Shown here: positions 11,210 through 22,947 of the stretch, in pieces
Numbering within the stretch: the stretch's first letter is position 1
How the letters are laid out: each line of letters starts with the position of its first letter
Source: Prunus persica
Taxonomy: Eukaryota > Streptophyta > Magnoliopsida > Rosales > Rosaceae
Length of the DNA: 64,000 nucleotides
Direction of reading: 5' to 3'
Assembly: GCF_000346465.2 (NCBI RefSeq)
Contig: NC_034014.1
Span: 15,348,630-15,412,629 of the forward strand
Program-made: the position numbers and the translations under genes
The notes under the pieces: generated by a model
Databases searched by the model: none
What the model saw: the letters and a program-made list of their open reading frames with translations, nothing else
Told to the model about the DNA's origin: nothing

Positions 11210-11958
11210 TTACCAACTGTTTGTAATAAAATAACAATTGTTTGCAACAAAATACCATCCCAAATCAGTTTTCATCCAAACTAGCTCCAAAATACCATCC
11301 AAACACAAAATACCAATGATTATGTGCCTATTTATGTCTATTTGTTGGATACTTGAATCTCCTTTTAACAGGTGGAGATGGTTGTGATTGAAAAACTTGT
11401 GAAATAGGTTGTAAGTGCACTTCACTTGGTCCAGCTTGTGAATGCACTTCACTTGGAATAGGCTTTTAGTGCACTTGACTTGGAACAAGTTGTAAGTGCA
11501 CTTGACTTGGTCTAGCTTCTGACTGCACTCGATTTGGTCCACCTCTGGATCTTAGTTTCCTCACTTTTGCAAAATGACATGCAGTGCAATATGGGAATAC
11601 ATATGTTCTTAGAACTAAAACCATATAAGATTTTGGAAAACTCAAATCAATTTTAGGTGGTCTTTGCTTCTTTTTGGTTTTTGCAGTTGAGGTAGTTCTT
11701 AGAGGCTCCTATAATATGAAGAAAAAGTACATTAAGTATAACACAAATATATATAGATCAAACTCAACCAAAAAAAAAAAAAAAACAATATGCTACCTTG
11801 CATTTCAATCTGTTATGACCTTCTGCACCACAGTTACTGCAGTGAAGGGTTGTGTGGTATCTAGGAAGCTTGTGAGGATTGTGGTTTTTCTTTGGTTCAT
11901 CAACTACTTTCTTCCTACTCTTTTTTGGCCTTCCTGTCTGCTTATGATACAAAGGCAC
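11210..11958 (-). pseudogene. MURA-type transposase C-terminus, second copy
   Basis: Minus-strand frame 11958-11764 carries a basic linker (TGRPKKSRKKVVDEPKK) and an intact CCHC knuckle (CSNCGAEGHNRLKC), the usual end of a Mutator transposase. After a likely intron the tail 11542-11210 has four or five repeats of about ten residues containing QVKC. The core transposase is missing. Convergent arrangement with the GRF gene is the same as in copy 1. Confidence 0.75.
11405..11545. repeat. About 30-bp tandem repeats, second copy
   Basis: Same GTGCACTTGACTTGG-type array as 5525-5655, with a slightly different order of variants. Confidence 0.7.
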
Positions 11959-11990
11959 CAGTCAAGTCACCTTGGCACTAGTCACCACAA

Positions 11991-12453
11991 CTAATTGTTC
12001 CACCCGTGTAACACCAACCAGTCTTTACTTCCACCAACTTACCCCCAAGACAAACCATCCACGTGAACAAAGTTTCATGATCTACAACAATCAATATTCA
12101 AATAAAAGAACCACATTTAACACACCAATAGAATAAAAAAGGATAGTAAGGGGCCACAAAGTCTTTTTATCTTAGCAACATAACAAAAAAAAGACTAAAA
12201 AGCTAAACCAATATTCATTTTTATGTTGTTTGTTGGTCTCTCTCTCACAAGCAGTTATTAGCAGTTCCAGTGGCTTTGATTTTCAAGATTCATGGAAGCA
12301 GTTAGAGCAGTTTATGAAATTCATGGTACAACATTGGTCCAACAGTTGGTTTAATTTTTCAAATTTTTTAGCAGCTATTATGTTTTTTTTTTTTGGTGTG
12401 TGTGTGTTCTTCCTATGTTATATTATATGATTGGCCTTTATTTCTTTTAGTTT
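11991..12453. other. Non-coding interval before the solo LTR
   Basis: AT-rich, with a pyrimidine/poly-T stretch near 12380-12395. I see no gene or recognisable element end. Confidence 0.35.
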
Positions 12454-12483
12454 GTTTGCTAGAGTGGCTTTTGAAGTTTGTTT
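12454..12483 (+). repeat. 30-bp direct repeat, left copy (pairs with 14233-14262)
   Basis: This 30-mer, containing GTGGCTTTTGAAG, occurs on both sides of the solo LTR with one mismatch. It is longer than an LTR target duplication, so the insertion most likely landed at the start of the second unit of a pre-existing tandem pair. Confidence 0.75.
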
Positions 12484-12484
12484 G

Positions 12485-14232
12485 TGTTTCCCTATTTTCG
12501 GCTGAGGCGGCCGAAGGAAGGAACTTTTGGTCCTTCTTCTTTTTTGAGTGCGAGGCGTGCCATCATCAAGCCATGAATTTGGCTTGAATGGAATGTGAGT
12601 GTATGTTGTGTCCAAGATCTGACTTTAATCAAATGATTGTTCGGCCAACCAAGGAGCCTCCTCATGGCCTAGGTTCTTTCACTACCTCAGGGTCAAGGCT
12701 TTATGTGAGCAACCAAATGATATGGAGTGGGTGGAGATGAAGATTGAAGGTGAAATATAATGAAACGAAGAACAAGTGTGTAAAGTCAAGGTGCTTAAAC
12801 TTAAATATAATTTAAAGCTAAATGCATAAAGTAAAGTGCGTAAAATAAATAACGTAAAGTGAGAATTAAAGTGCAATAAATAAACAAGAACAAAATAAGA
12901 ACGATAAGAACGGTAAACTAAATTAAACTTAAATTTAAACTTAATGAAAATTCAATAACAATGAAAAAGAAAGCGATTGAAATAAACTTGAATTTAAATG
13001 ACATGGTAATGTAAATTGCAAGAATTTAAACTTACACTAAGGAAAGGAAGAACTTGCTATACTAGGTGCTTGAAAAGTAAAATTCTAAGTCTAAGAAAAG
13101 AAAAGTGCGAGACGAAAAATAGGTTTGTGTGTCTAATGATGTGTCTTCTGCCTTTGTTTGGTGAAGTTTATATAGGCGTCCATTGGCCATGGGCTGGCCA
13201 TTGAATGGCTAAATGTCAACTCTTTCAAAATTCTTTCCTTTCGAGGCACCCTAAATCCGTGGGATTTCTTTGATGGAGATATTTTGATTGCTTGATTATC
13301 TCTTGCTTTGGAATATTCTAAAATTTCATCAACCTTCTTGATTTCTTTCCTTGTGAGGCCTCTGCCACCTGCATACACTCTTCCAGCACGAATCCATGGC
13401 TTCGGCTTTGCCCTCTAGGATCATTGGAATTATATGGGATTGACCCTCATGACCTTTGAGATCTTGAGTTCTAAATGCCCAAATTACTTTCAAACCTCCA
13501 ACCTTATTAAATGGCCACTCACTTTCATTATTATATATACATATATATATATATATAAACTAAAGAGGACTCCAACTAAAAGCCCTCCAGCCATACTTTT
13601 CCAGCCGCATATCTTTTGCCCAAATCTTTTCAAACCAGCTGCAATGTTACAGCCCCTCAGAGCTACAAACCGGTTGCATTGAGTGCAGCCCGGATTTCTT
13701 CAGCCCAGCACTAGCTCTTGGTTTTGACCGCTCCATCTCCAACGACCCCGGCCTCTGGAAGCCCAATTGCAACTCCTCTCGATTCCAACCGTAGCTCCTT
13801 TTGATTCCAATCACTCCAAGCTAGCAACCACTCTAGCTTCCAGCCACTGCAAACCCGGCCACCAAGCTCCAACACCCTAGGTTACTTATCTCAATTTCGA
13901 CCGTAACACCTAGAGACCCAACTGCCAAACTTCACGCCCGGCTACTCTTCTCGAAAACTTCAAGACCCGGCCACCAAACTTCTCCAAGCCCGGCAGCCTT
14001 CAACTCGGTCGCCAAACTTCCCCAAGCCCGGCCGCCATTTCTCCAAAACTCTAAGACCCAGCCGCCAAACTTTTTCAAGGAGAGATCCGAGCACTTTCAC
14101 ATTTTTGTGGGTATATCTGTTTTGCCCAATCTTTGCTAGAGGAGTGCTCGGTTTTTGAAGAGAGAGGGAAGCCTGGATCTTTGTGCTTTCAAAGGGTGCT
14201 CGGGTTAGGTGATTTTTCACCAACCCCAAACA
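12485..14232. mobile_element. Solo LTR, 1748 bp, with GTTTG target duplication
   Basis: The block begins TGTTTCCCT and ends CCCCAAACA, the TG..CA form of an LTR. It is bracketed by GTTTG at 12480-12484 and again at 14233-14237. No coding domains, primer site or polypurine tract are present, which fits an LTR left after recombination between the two LTRs of a full element. The first 230 bp match the sequence starting at 63774, so the family has at least two copies here. Interior features are an A+T stretch near 13540 and a GC-richer part rich in CCGGCC words (13680-14060). Confidence 0.75.
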
Positions 14233-14385
14233 GTTTGCTAGGGTGGCTTTTGAAGTTTGTTTAGGTTAATTAAGTGTTGGGCTAGTTTAGCCCACATGAC
14301 TGTGTTTTTACTTATATTTTTAGTTTTGGCTAGGCATGTCTTTACTTCTCTGATTTTCCTTATTTTGTTTTGTGTAGGGCAATGT
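14233..14385. other. Right copy of 30-bp repeat and flank
   Basis: Starts with the right copy of the 30-bp direct repeat (14233-14262). The rest is AT-rich with no gene. Confidence 0.5.
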
Positions 14386-14474
14386 ATAAAATATCGAGGG
14401 TTTTGGAAATATCGGTGGTCCAAAAACACGGATATATCGATAGAAATATCGAGAAAATATCCATATCGGTAAAA
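14386..14474. repeat. Dispersed CGATAT-rich repeat, copy 2
   Basis: Dense in ATATCG, TATCGG and CGATAG words. Related to 2885-3015 and 31625-31670. It lies directly outside the left target duplication of the second hAT. Confidence 0.5.
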
Positions 14475-14790
14475 ATTGAATAAAAACTAGGGTTGGCATT
14501 TTGGACCTAGCAAACCCGCAATTACTGATTGACTATTCATCGCAACCAAACCGTCATCGCCATAAAACCGACCTTAATTTGGGGTTTTTTGAACCGACCG
14601 CATTGTGCGGTTGTCGATGCGGTTATGAAAATCTCAATTTTGTGGTATACCACAATACCACAAATAATTCAATTAATAATTTAATTAAATATTTATAAAT
14701 ATTTTATATTCACTAAAAGCCGTTAGATAGGATTTCTTAGTTTCCATCAATCCTAGTCATCAAAACAATCATTGACGCATTTCATCTCTC

Positions 14791-14859
14791 TCTCTCTCTC
14801 AACTCGTCAATCTCACTTCTCCCTCTCTCAAACCCTTCACGAAAACACCACAGACCTCA

Positions 14860-14930
<71 letters not shown>

Positions 14931-14931
14931 A
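14791..14931. repeat. (CT)n microsatellite in the hAT leader
   Basis: Runs of CT at 14788-14800 and mainly 14863-14930. They lie upstream of the hAT coding exon and produce a spurious Leu-Ser reading frame. Confidence 0.9.
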
Positions 14932-15679
14932 CCCCCAACATTGCTGCCTCTCTCTCTCAAGCAACGTCACCGCCTCTCGCAGTCACTCATCATCGTCGCC
15001 ACTCTCAATCTCTCAGTCCACCTCGCCGCCTCATCTCAGTCTCTCTTTGTGTCATCTCTTCCTTTCAGCGAGACACTCATCAACCTCGCCGCCTCTCTCA
15101 ATTGCTCATCATCGTCTCTGCATCGTTATTTCCTCCTTTTTAGGTCAATTTTTTACCCAATTTTTGAAATTGAACTTTGAAACTTTGAACTTCGAATTGG
15201 GGTTTAATTTAGCAATTATGTTTTGTTCATTATGTTTATAAATAATTTGTTAATTATGTTTAGGATATGTGTTGGGGTTAATTAAATTGTGAATTGATTG
15301 GTGCTAAGGGTTTAGGGTTATTATGAATTGATTGGATATGTTTTAAAATGTGAGTTGAATAGATTCTGTTTTTAAAGTATAATTTGATTATGTCGGGCTA
15401 TTTTTGAGTTTAATTTGACGGAGTTTAGGCTGTTTAGGGTTAATTAAATAGTTCAATTGAATTGATTTTGTTTTGGACATTTAATTTGATTGTGTTTACA
15501 TTGTTTAGGCTGATTTTGAGGGTTTCAATTAGGGCTTCGAATTGGGAATGGAATTGGGAATTGGGAATTATGATTTTCAATTGATTTGGCTTTTTTTTTT
15601 TTAGTTTAATTTTTAGGTTTGTGTTTTAATATATTAATATGCTTCTATGTTCTTCTTCCTGTTGTGTTGTGTTTCATAG

Positions 15680-16045
15680 ATGAAGTCTAGTCACTCTAAC
15701 ACACCTAATGCCTCAAATACCCAAACACAAACCAAAACAGCGCAAACACAACCTCCAACTCAAACACAACATCCCACACACGGGGGATTATCATGGGAGA
15801 TAAGAGGAAAGCCCTAAAATCAAATGTGTGATTACATTGCACAAAACAAATAAAGAATGATGCTAATGGGGTAGAGAAGATTATAGGGGTTTGCAATTAT
15901 TGCAAATTAGAGATATCGACAGACCCTAAAAAAATGAGACAACGGGTTTAAAAACTCACATAGGGAGGAGATGCAAGCTCTCTCCTCTCAATCAACAAGG
16001 TGATGCAAATCAACCTACCAATGGGTAGAAGATTGGTCCCCCATA
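15680..16045 (+). pseudogene. hAT transposase N-terminal exon with BED zinc finger
   Basis: Begins at an ATG just after an AG acceptor-like site. The start is Ser/Thr/Gln-rich (MKSSHSNTPNASNTQTQT). A BED-type finger follows, with CNYCKLEI and then TTGLKTHIGRRC, giving the CxxC...HxxxxC pattern. Small frameshifts separate the blocks and there are stops between. It is the N-terminal half of the transposase whose C-terminal half is at 29005-30048. The catalytic middle is absent. Confidence 0.75.
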
Positions 16046-16049
16046 CATT

Positions 16050-16309
16050 TAATCAAGGGATTTTTGTAGAAATGTCACCTGAACTTATATATCAGTTTCA
16101 AATTGTCAACTTAAAGAAAATTTTAAGCAAAATGTCACCGTAAGTTTTCAAAATCCATGATTTTTCACCTGATTTAACATTATCCAATTTTTCATCCATT
16201 TTGAAGGGTATTTTAATCTTTCCAAGCAAGAGGGTTTACTAGCTTTATATTTAAATTATATAAACTCTAAACCCTGTACCAGTCCAGGCCCCCTAGAACC
16301 AGCCAGAAC
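16050..16309. repeat. Unassigned repeat at the hAT/gypsy junction
   Basis: Contains two similar segments with AATGTCACC (about 16070 and 16130). It belongs neither to the hAT coding region nor, recognisably, to the gypsy LTR at the other junction. It may be a further small insertion, and it stands where the 5' LTR of the gypsy element should be. Confidence 0.4.
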
Positions 16310-16356
16310 TTTCACCTTCACCTATTCCACAACTAGTAGCCCCACGCAATCAGCCC

Positions 16357-17712
16357 TTGGCACTTTTTCCTGAGCAACCAGCTATGTTGCCCTATAGACC
16401 TAGAAGGATGGACCCCAATCCATTCCCTCCGCTAGCAAGAGGCAGGAGAGGTAGAGGGGGAATCAACCTCTTTGCCAACAATAACAGGAACAGACCGGGG
16501 GCAAACTGGAGGAATCATCTAGATTTCGAAGAAGAGGAAGAACATAGAGAGGAAGTTATGCCCAGACCATACAGAGTGGAACAGAGGATTGAACACAACC
16601 AGCCAGAACAGGGGTGCCTGTCAATGCCTTGAATGACATGGGGGCACTACAGAGGATGAAAGGCCCACTTACAGAAAAATATATCCAGCTTATATTGATC
16701 AAATACCTATATCCCCAGGCTTTAAGGTACCAAACTTCATCTTGTTCAACAGAGAGGACATTCATGTTTCATCAGTTGAGCATATAGGCAGATTTTCTAT
16801 CAAGTGCGTAGCCATAGAAAATAACCCTCTATTAAAACTAAGGCTTTTTGGAAACTATTTCTCTAGACAAGCCTTGACCTGGTATCCTAGCTTACCAGCC
16901 AATTCTGTTCAAACTTGGGAACAGATGGAAAATGTCTTCCATGACTACTATTTCAGAATTCAGTCAGAAGTCACCATCAGTGATCTTACTACACTCAAAC
17001 AGAGTGAAGATGGGCCTGACCAAGACTTCATAACCAGGTTCAGAAAGCTCAAAATGAAATGCTGAATCCATATGGAAGAAATGCACTTCATTCAAATGGC
17101 TCAAACCGCCCTTAAAATCTCTTTGAGGAAGAGATTTGATGGGATGTTGTTTGGAGACCTGGCAGAACTGGCAGACAAAGTATCTAAATACGAGGAGCTG
17201 CTCAGAGAAGAGCAACAAAAGAGGAACTCCTCCAAAGGCACATATTACAAAACCCCATCTTCTTCGGTGCATCTGGTTGAGGTCGAATCAGAAGAAGGCA
17301 CAGAAAGCTCGGAAGAAAAGGAAGTTGTAGTGGTAGAAATGGCAAAGTTAAAGCATCCCATCAGTTGTAAGGCTCTGACAAAGGCACCAAAGGACTAGAA
17401 GCCGCCACCATTTACAAGAGGGTTTGTTCCAAACAAACTAGCGCAGAACAAAGTTTATTCCTTCGATTTAACCAAGGTTGATGCTCTGTTTGATGAGATG
17501 CTACTGCAGAAGGCAATAGAGACACCCCACAGGTTGCCCAAGCCATAGGAACTGAAGGGCAGAAAATATTGCAGATGGAACCACTCTTGGAACCATTCCA
17601 CCAATAGTTGTGTTGTTTTCAAGGACGTCATACAAGAAGGGATAATAGTAGGAAGGTTGAAACTGGCTGAGAAACCTCCCTGAGTAACAATAGAACCTTT
17701 CCCCAACCTCAA
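16357..17712 (+). pseudogene. gag of the Tat element
   Basis: Starts with an Arg/Gly/Pro-rich stretch (ARGRRGRGGINLFANNNR). A frameshift follows at about 16620-16740. Then comes the retrotransposon gag core, RLFGNYFSRQALTWYPSLP and FITRFRKLKMKC. After a stop the frame continues with LAELADKVSKYEELL and a degenerate knuckle region beginning KYCRWNHSWNHSTNSC. Gag packages the RNA and forms the particle. Stops at about 17063, 17396 and 17545 make it non-functional. Confidence 0.8.
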
Positions 17713-18830
17713 GTCAACATGGTCAACTTAAATTGGCCAGAATAGAAGAGAGGCAAACCAACAGTAGAAGCTACTCCCAGCATAGGCAGAAAAGTCACAA
17801 TAGAGTCTAATCAGAGACCAAAAGCAACCATTCGGTTGGGGTAGTTCTGTGCAGCAGGTGTAAATGTGAAAGTGAGTTAGAGATAACTCTGAATGGGCAA
17901 AATCAGCCCACAACCAGTGTTTTTAACAGAATTGAAACATCATACAATAGGGCCCAGTTTTGGCTCCGCTTAAAGACATAGCCAGGAAGAAGGCCTATCA
18001 AAGGTCTACCCAGCTCAACAGAAGAATGACAGAGCAGCCAAATAAGGAAATACCAGTTAAGATGCCCGGAAATGATAAACCCTTGGCAACAATCATAGAA
18101 GGCAGATAGTATTTTGTTGGAAAAAGCGGCAGACCAACTTTGGAGCTAACCAGAACACATAATAGGAGAGTTCAGAGGCAATACTGCATCTTCCTCAAGA
18201 ACAAGGACAACACACAGGTACTTCCAGATGGTAGTTCTGTCGAAAAAGGAAAAAATCTAGAAGTAGATTCTCAAGAAGAACAGACAACATATCAACCAAA
18301 AAAGCTGACAAAGACAAAGCAAATCCTCTATCCATCCTACCTCACCTTCAGTCAATCAGTTAGAACCTTCACAGTCACAAGGTCAATCCAAACCTATTCC
18401 AATAGAAGGACGAGAGTATTAGATTGAAGAATATGAAGATGAGCAGTTGGATTACGAACCAGTTACAGATGACCAGACTGGACTCCTTAAAACAGGTGAG
18501 CAAGAAGATTGGACAAAAGAATATGGAGAAGAAGAGATGGAGTATGAGGGAGAACTAAATGAAGAAACTGAGGCTTTCGGTGCAGAGTTAGAGAGCCTGT
18601 TATAGGGTGATCTAGGCATTAATATGGTGTTTATCAGGCCATAAAAGTTCAGGGCAGCAGAAGGACAAGAGAGCACTTTGGAAGGAGATATGCTCTCCCA
18701 GAAAAGTTTTGAGTGGAGATTAGTAGGAATGGGAGAGGTGTCAGAACAGCAAACACCTACTGCCAAAGCAGGCAGAAATGCCACAAAATTGGCTGCAGAA
18801 TAGCTGTGCTTTTCCAAACCCACCAAGGAA
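17713..18830 (+). pseudogene. Degenerate gag-to-protease linker
   Basis: Includes an acidic, Glu-rich stretch (about 18425-18600). Frames open and close repeatedly and I recognise no domain. It is best read as decayed polyprotein between gag and protease. Confidence 0.5.
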
Positions 18831-19379
18831 ATGGCCAATCATCTTAGACCTTTGTTTATAACAACAAACTTCGGGGGTATTCCTATCCCTAAAGTATTGG
18901 TAGATGGGGGTACAGCCATTAATCTTCCGCCTCACAGGTTGCTGATCAAGATGGGCAGAATAAAGAAGGATCTAATTCCAACACGCTTAACGGTTACCAA
19001 CTTCGTTGGGGGCATCACCAAGACTCATGGAATACTAGATGTGGACATCATAGTAGGAACTAAGAAGCTGAAGATTGCATTTTTCATGGTGGACACCACT
19101 TTTACCACTTACAATGCACTGCTTGGCAGAGACTGGATCCACAGAGTCTGTTTGTTCCTTCCACTCTATACCAGCAGTTGGCCCTCTGGCATGAAGAAGG
19201 TTTTATGGAAATTGTGGAGGTCGAGCCACATCCATTCCTGCCATCTGCATTATGTTTTTAGGCCAGGTCTTATCATGATAACCTTGGTCCTTTCACTTTC
19301 TTTGGAGTTAACCAGAACGGCCATCCCCATGGTGTCACGACCCATAAAATCATTGAAGAAGGTCTGGCTAGTTCTCTAG
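18831..19379 (+). pseudogene. Aspartic protease of the Tat element
   Basis: Reads LFITTNFGGIPIPKVLVDGG followed by TAINLPP, with the active-site VDGGTA form of the D-(S/T/G)-G motif. GRDWIH marks the end of the retropepsin fold. The frame runs on into unrelated-looking residues after about 19140, indicating a frameshift. It would cleave the polyprotein if it were intact. Confidence 0.8.
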
Positions 19380-19516
19380 AGGACTGGAACAGGCCATGCA
19401 TTCTCAACCTCCAGAGTTCTGATGTTTAGCTCAAACCATCAGAAAGGCTTCGAGCTGCAACAATCTGATCCATTACAAATAGATTGTTGGTATATTAGGA
19501 AGAAAGGAAGCTTTCT

Positions 19517-20668
19517 ATGCATAGTCCAGCCATTAACATGGCAGAATTCATGCATGAAAGTATAGAAGAACATGAAGGAAATCTGCAAGAGGAAGAATTG
19601 GAATTGGCACCAGCAGCATTGGATGATTCCCTGCTAGAAGTAGACGATCCTTTGCAAGAAATAAACCTGGGGACAGAGGAGGATCCCGGGCCTACTTTCA
19701 TCAGCACATTACTAGAAGAGCCAGTAAAGAATAAAATCATTGCACTTCTGCATGATTTCAAGGACTATTTCGCATGGCACTACCATGAAATGCTTGGACT
19801 AGATAGAGCATTAGTAGAGCACAAGTTACCAATAAAAAAGGGATACTTAACAGTCAAACAGGCCAGAAGAAGGATGTCTATGAAGACAGAACTAAAAGTC
19901 AAAGAAGAAGTGGAAAGGCTAGTTAAAGCAGGTTTTATCAGGCCAACCATTTATGCTGATTGGTGGTCAAATATTGTACCAGTTCTTAAAAGGAAAACAG
20001 GGGCAGTCAGAATATGTGTGGACTACAGAAATCTCAAGAAAGCATCTCCCAAGGACGAGTATCCAATGCCCATGGCAGACATGCTGGTAAACGGAGCTGC
20101 CCACAATCAGATGCTATCATTCATGGATGGCAATACAGGATACAATCAAATAATGGTAGTAGAAGAAGACATCCACAAGACAACCCCCATGTGTCCAGGA
20201 CATATAGGTGCTTTTGAATACACTGTAATGCTTTTTGGCTTGAGAAATGCAGGAGCCACTTATCAAAGAGCAATGAATTATGTTTTTCATGACATGATAG
20301 GTCATTCTCTAGAGGTTTATATAGATGATGTGGTGATTAAGTCCCCAAAAAAAGGAGATCATGTATCAAACCTAAAAAAGGAATTCTTAAGAATGAGACA
20401 ACACAAGTTAAAAATGAATCCCAAGAAATGCGTTTTTGGAGTTCAAGCTGGCAATTTCTTAGGCTTCTTGGTTCACCAAAAAGGAATAGAAATTGATAAG
20501 AAAAAAGCAAAATCTATCTTGGAAGCTTTGCCACCTCAAAACAAGAAAGAATTGCAGAGTCTCCTAGGAAAGAATTTACTAGAATTGCAGAGTCTCCTAG
20601 GAAATATTTACTTTCTAAGAAGATTCATATCCAATTCTGCTGTGAAAATCCAGCCTTTCTCCTTCTAG
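19517..20668 (+). pseudogene. Reverse transcriptase of the Tat element
   Basis: The longest open frame in the element (383 codons). Motifs in order: KAGFIRPTIYADWWSNIVPV, VRICVDYRNLKKASPKDEYP, FGLRNAGATYQRAMNYVF and the catalytic YIDDVVIKS. Next comes the connection to RNase H, ELQSLLG. That ELQSLLG segment is tandemly duplicated in frame (33-bp unit, 20548-20580 then 20581 on), an unusual 11-codon insertion. The frame stops at 20668, within the link to RNase H. Confidence 0.9.
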
Positions 20669-21390
20669 TTAAGATTTAAGCAGGAACAGTCATTTAAGTG
20701 GGAAGAACAGCATCAGCAGGCTTTTGAGGAAATCAAACATTACATCTCAAATTCACCAGTTCTGTCCCCACCAAAAATAGGCAGACCACTCAAGCTGTAT
20801 GTTTCTGCATCAGAAGTATCCATTGGGAGTTTTTTAGTTCAAGATAACAAGGAGGGGAAGGAACAGGCAGTCTATTACCTGAGCAGAACTCTTACAGAGG
20901 TAGAAAGGAAATATTCTGCAATTGAAAGACTTTGTTTGGCTTTATACTTTACTGTCTGATCAAGTACATGCTAACAAGGCCAATGTTGAGAGGGAGAATT
21001 GGTAAATGGACTCTGGCCCTATCAGAATTTTCCTTCAGATATGTTCCTCAGAAGTCCATCAAGGGACAAGCTGTTGCAGATTTCTTGGCCGATCATCCTA
21101 GAGAAGAAATTGAGAATATGGATTCCATGGATATAGCCAATGTAGACCTACTAACCAGTGCTCACACTTGTCCCAATAATCCCATTTACTCAGTCCATCT
21201 CACCCCTTGGAAGTTATACTTTGACGGATCTAAGACAAGCTCAGCCTCTAGGGCAGGGATTGTTTTAAAAGATCCCCTAGGAATCAAACATTGTTATTCA
21301 TTCCAGCTAGATTTCCAGTACACCAATAACAAGGCAGAATACGAAACTTTAATCATATGCCTTGAAATGCTGGTAGAATTAGGAATCTAG
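20669..21390 (+). pseudogene. Two RNase H domains of the Tat element
   Basis: First a gypsy RNase H, broken: QAFEEIKHYISNSPVL, LYVSASEVSIGSFLVQDN and YYLSRTLTEVERKYSAIE. It is followed by KWTLALSEFSFRYVPQKS and GQAVADFLADHP. A second, separate RNase H then starts with WKLYFDGSKTSSASRAGIVL and NNKAEYETLIICLEML, the FDGS and (N)KAEYE motifs of the additional RNase H typical of Tat elements. A frameshift near 20935-20960 and a stop at 21388 interrupt it. Confidence 0.85.
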
Positions 21391-22947
21391 TCTATGGAAA
21401 TTCTGGGAGATTCTATACTTGTATTAAAACAGATTGCTAGATAGTACAAATGTTTAAATCCCTCTCTAGCTGTTTATCTAGTGGCAACCAGTAACCTCTT
21501 GGCAGAATTCAGGGAAGCTACTTGGGAACATATTCCAAGATAGGAGAATCTTGCAGCCAATTAAATGGCTCAGATAGCAACAAGAGTACAAATGCCCAAG
21601 GACTGTGTGCAAAGGATCATCAAGGTAGGAAAGAAGAGTCTACCATCTGTTCTGACAAGAGGAATGGAGATGGATGCCAATTCTGCCATAATAACTGAAG
21701 ATGACTGGAGATTGCCTATAATCAATTATCTGCTTCCCTCTGAAAAAATAATTAGAATCATAGCCTTAAACTACCTCATGTGGAATGGAGATTTGGTCTG
21801 AAAGAGCAAAGATGAGTTACTTTTGAGGTGCTTAGGGAAAAAAGAGTACATGAATGTCATGGGAGAAGTCCATGAAGGAATCTGTGGAGCTCATCCAGGT
21901 GGAAGATGTGCTAGTTAGTTAGAAGGTATGGATACTTTTGGGCAACTATGATGAAAGACTGCATTGAATATTCCAAAGGATGTGAGGCTTGCCAAAGACA
22001 TGGACCAATCCAGCAAGCTCCTTCAGTTCCCATGAAACCAGTGGTTAAGCCATGGCCATTCAAAGGGTGGGCAATGGATCTCATTGGCAAAATCTATCCA
22101 GCTAGTAGCAAACAACACTGTTTCATTATTGTAGCTACAGACTATTTTCACCAAGTGGGTAAAGGCCAAGCCTGTCAAGAGATCATCACTTTCATTAAAG
22201 AACAGATTATACAAAGGTTTGGCATTCCAGAGTCAATCACAACTAACAAGGGATCTTCTTTCATATCTGGAGAAATGATAGATATGGCAGAAGCATTCAA
22301 GTTCAAACTACTTCAATCCACTCCTTACTATGCTCAAGCTAATGGATAGGCAGAATCAAGTAACAAGGTGATCATCAACATTATCAGGAAAATGCTTGAG
22401 AAAAATCCAAAGCAATGGCATGAGAAATTATCAGAAACTCTCTAGGCATATAGAACTTCAAAGAGGGATGCAACTAGCATGACCCCATATGCTCTAACCT
22501 CTGGAGATAGCAGTAATTGCTCAGCAACACAATCTGATTGGAGAAGACTACTCTCCAGCAATGCTGCTAGAACTAGAAGGTTTGGATACTAGCAGAATTG
22601 ATACCCTCAACAAACTCTTAACAGGAAAACAGGTTGTAGCAAGAGCCTATAACAAAAGAGTTAAAAACAAGATTTTTAAAGAAGGAGAAATAGTCTGGAA
22701 AGCAGTTCTGCTCCTCGAAACACACATAACTGGTTATGGAAATTGGTCACCCACATGGGAAGGTCCTTCCATAATTAAGCAAGTCCTTGGATTAGGGGCA
22801 TACAGATTACAGGATCGAGATGGAGACATCCATGCAGCACCAGTCAATGGCAAATGGTTGAAGAAATTCTATCCAACTATGTGGGATTCACAGACAATGC
22901 AAACAGACCCCGGAATTGAAAGGGAAAAGGATGGAATTGTTGTATAA
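21391..22947 (+). pseudogene. Integrase of the Tat element
   Basis: Contains the zinc-binding start (VHEGICGAHPGG ... CEACQRHG), the core opening WAMDLIGKIYP, then ITTNKGSSF, where family members have an Asp, so the second catalytic Asp appears lost. YYAQANG-stop-AESSNK carries the Glu. The C-terminal part 22561-22947 is one clean frame (KEGEIVWKAVLL, WEGPSIIKQVLG, NGKWLKKFYP). Stops at 21919, 22347 and 22443 sit where Gln or Trp codons are expected, as if by C-to-T or G-to-A change. Confidence 0.85.

Larger units (their letters stand above)
10528..11990. mobile_element. Second MULE copy, TIRs not found
   Basis: Collinear with the inside of the 4304-6509 MULE, from TTTGTTGATTAGG at about 10530 through the GRF gene, the shared middle (about 10960-11330) and the QVKC repeat array to the MURA zinc knuckle. 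The long TIRs seen in the first copy are absent on both sides, so this is a fragment or a member with different ends. Sequence divergence from copy 1 is visible but small in the middle region. Confidence 0.7.

Noticed and set aside
14772..15180. Ser/Leu-rich open frames over the CT repeat
   Set aside because: They are created by the (CT)n microsatellite in the hAT leader and have no domain.
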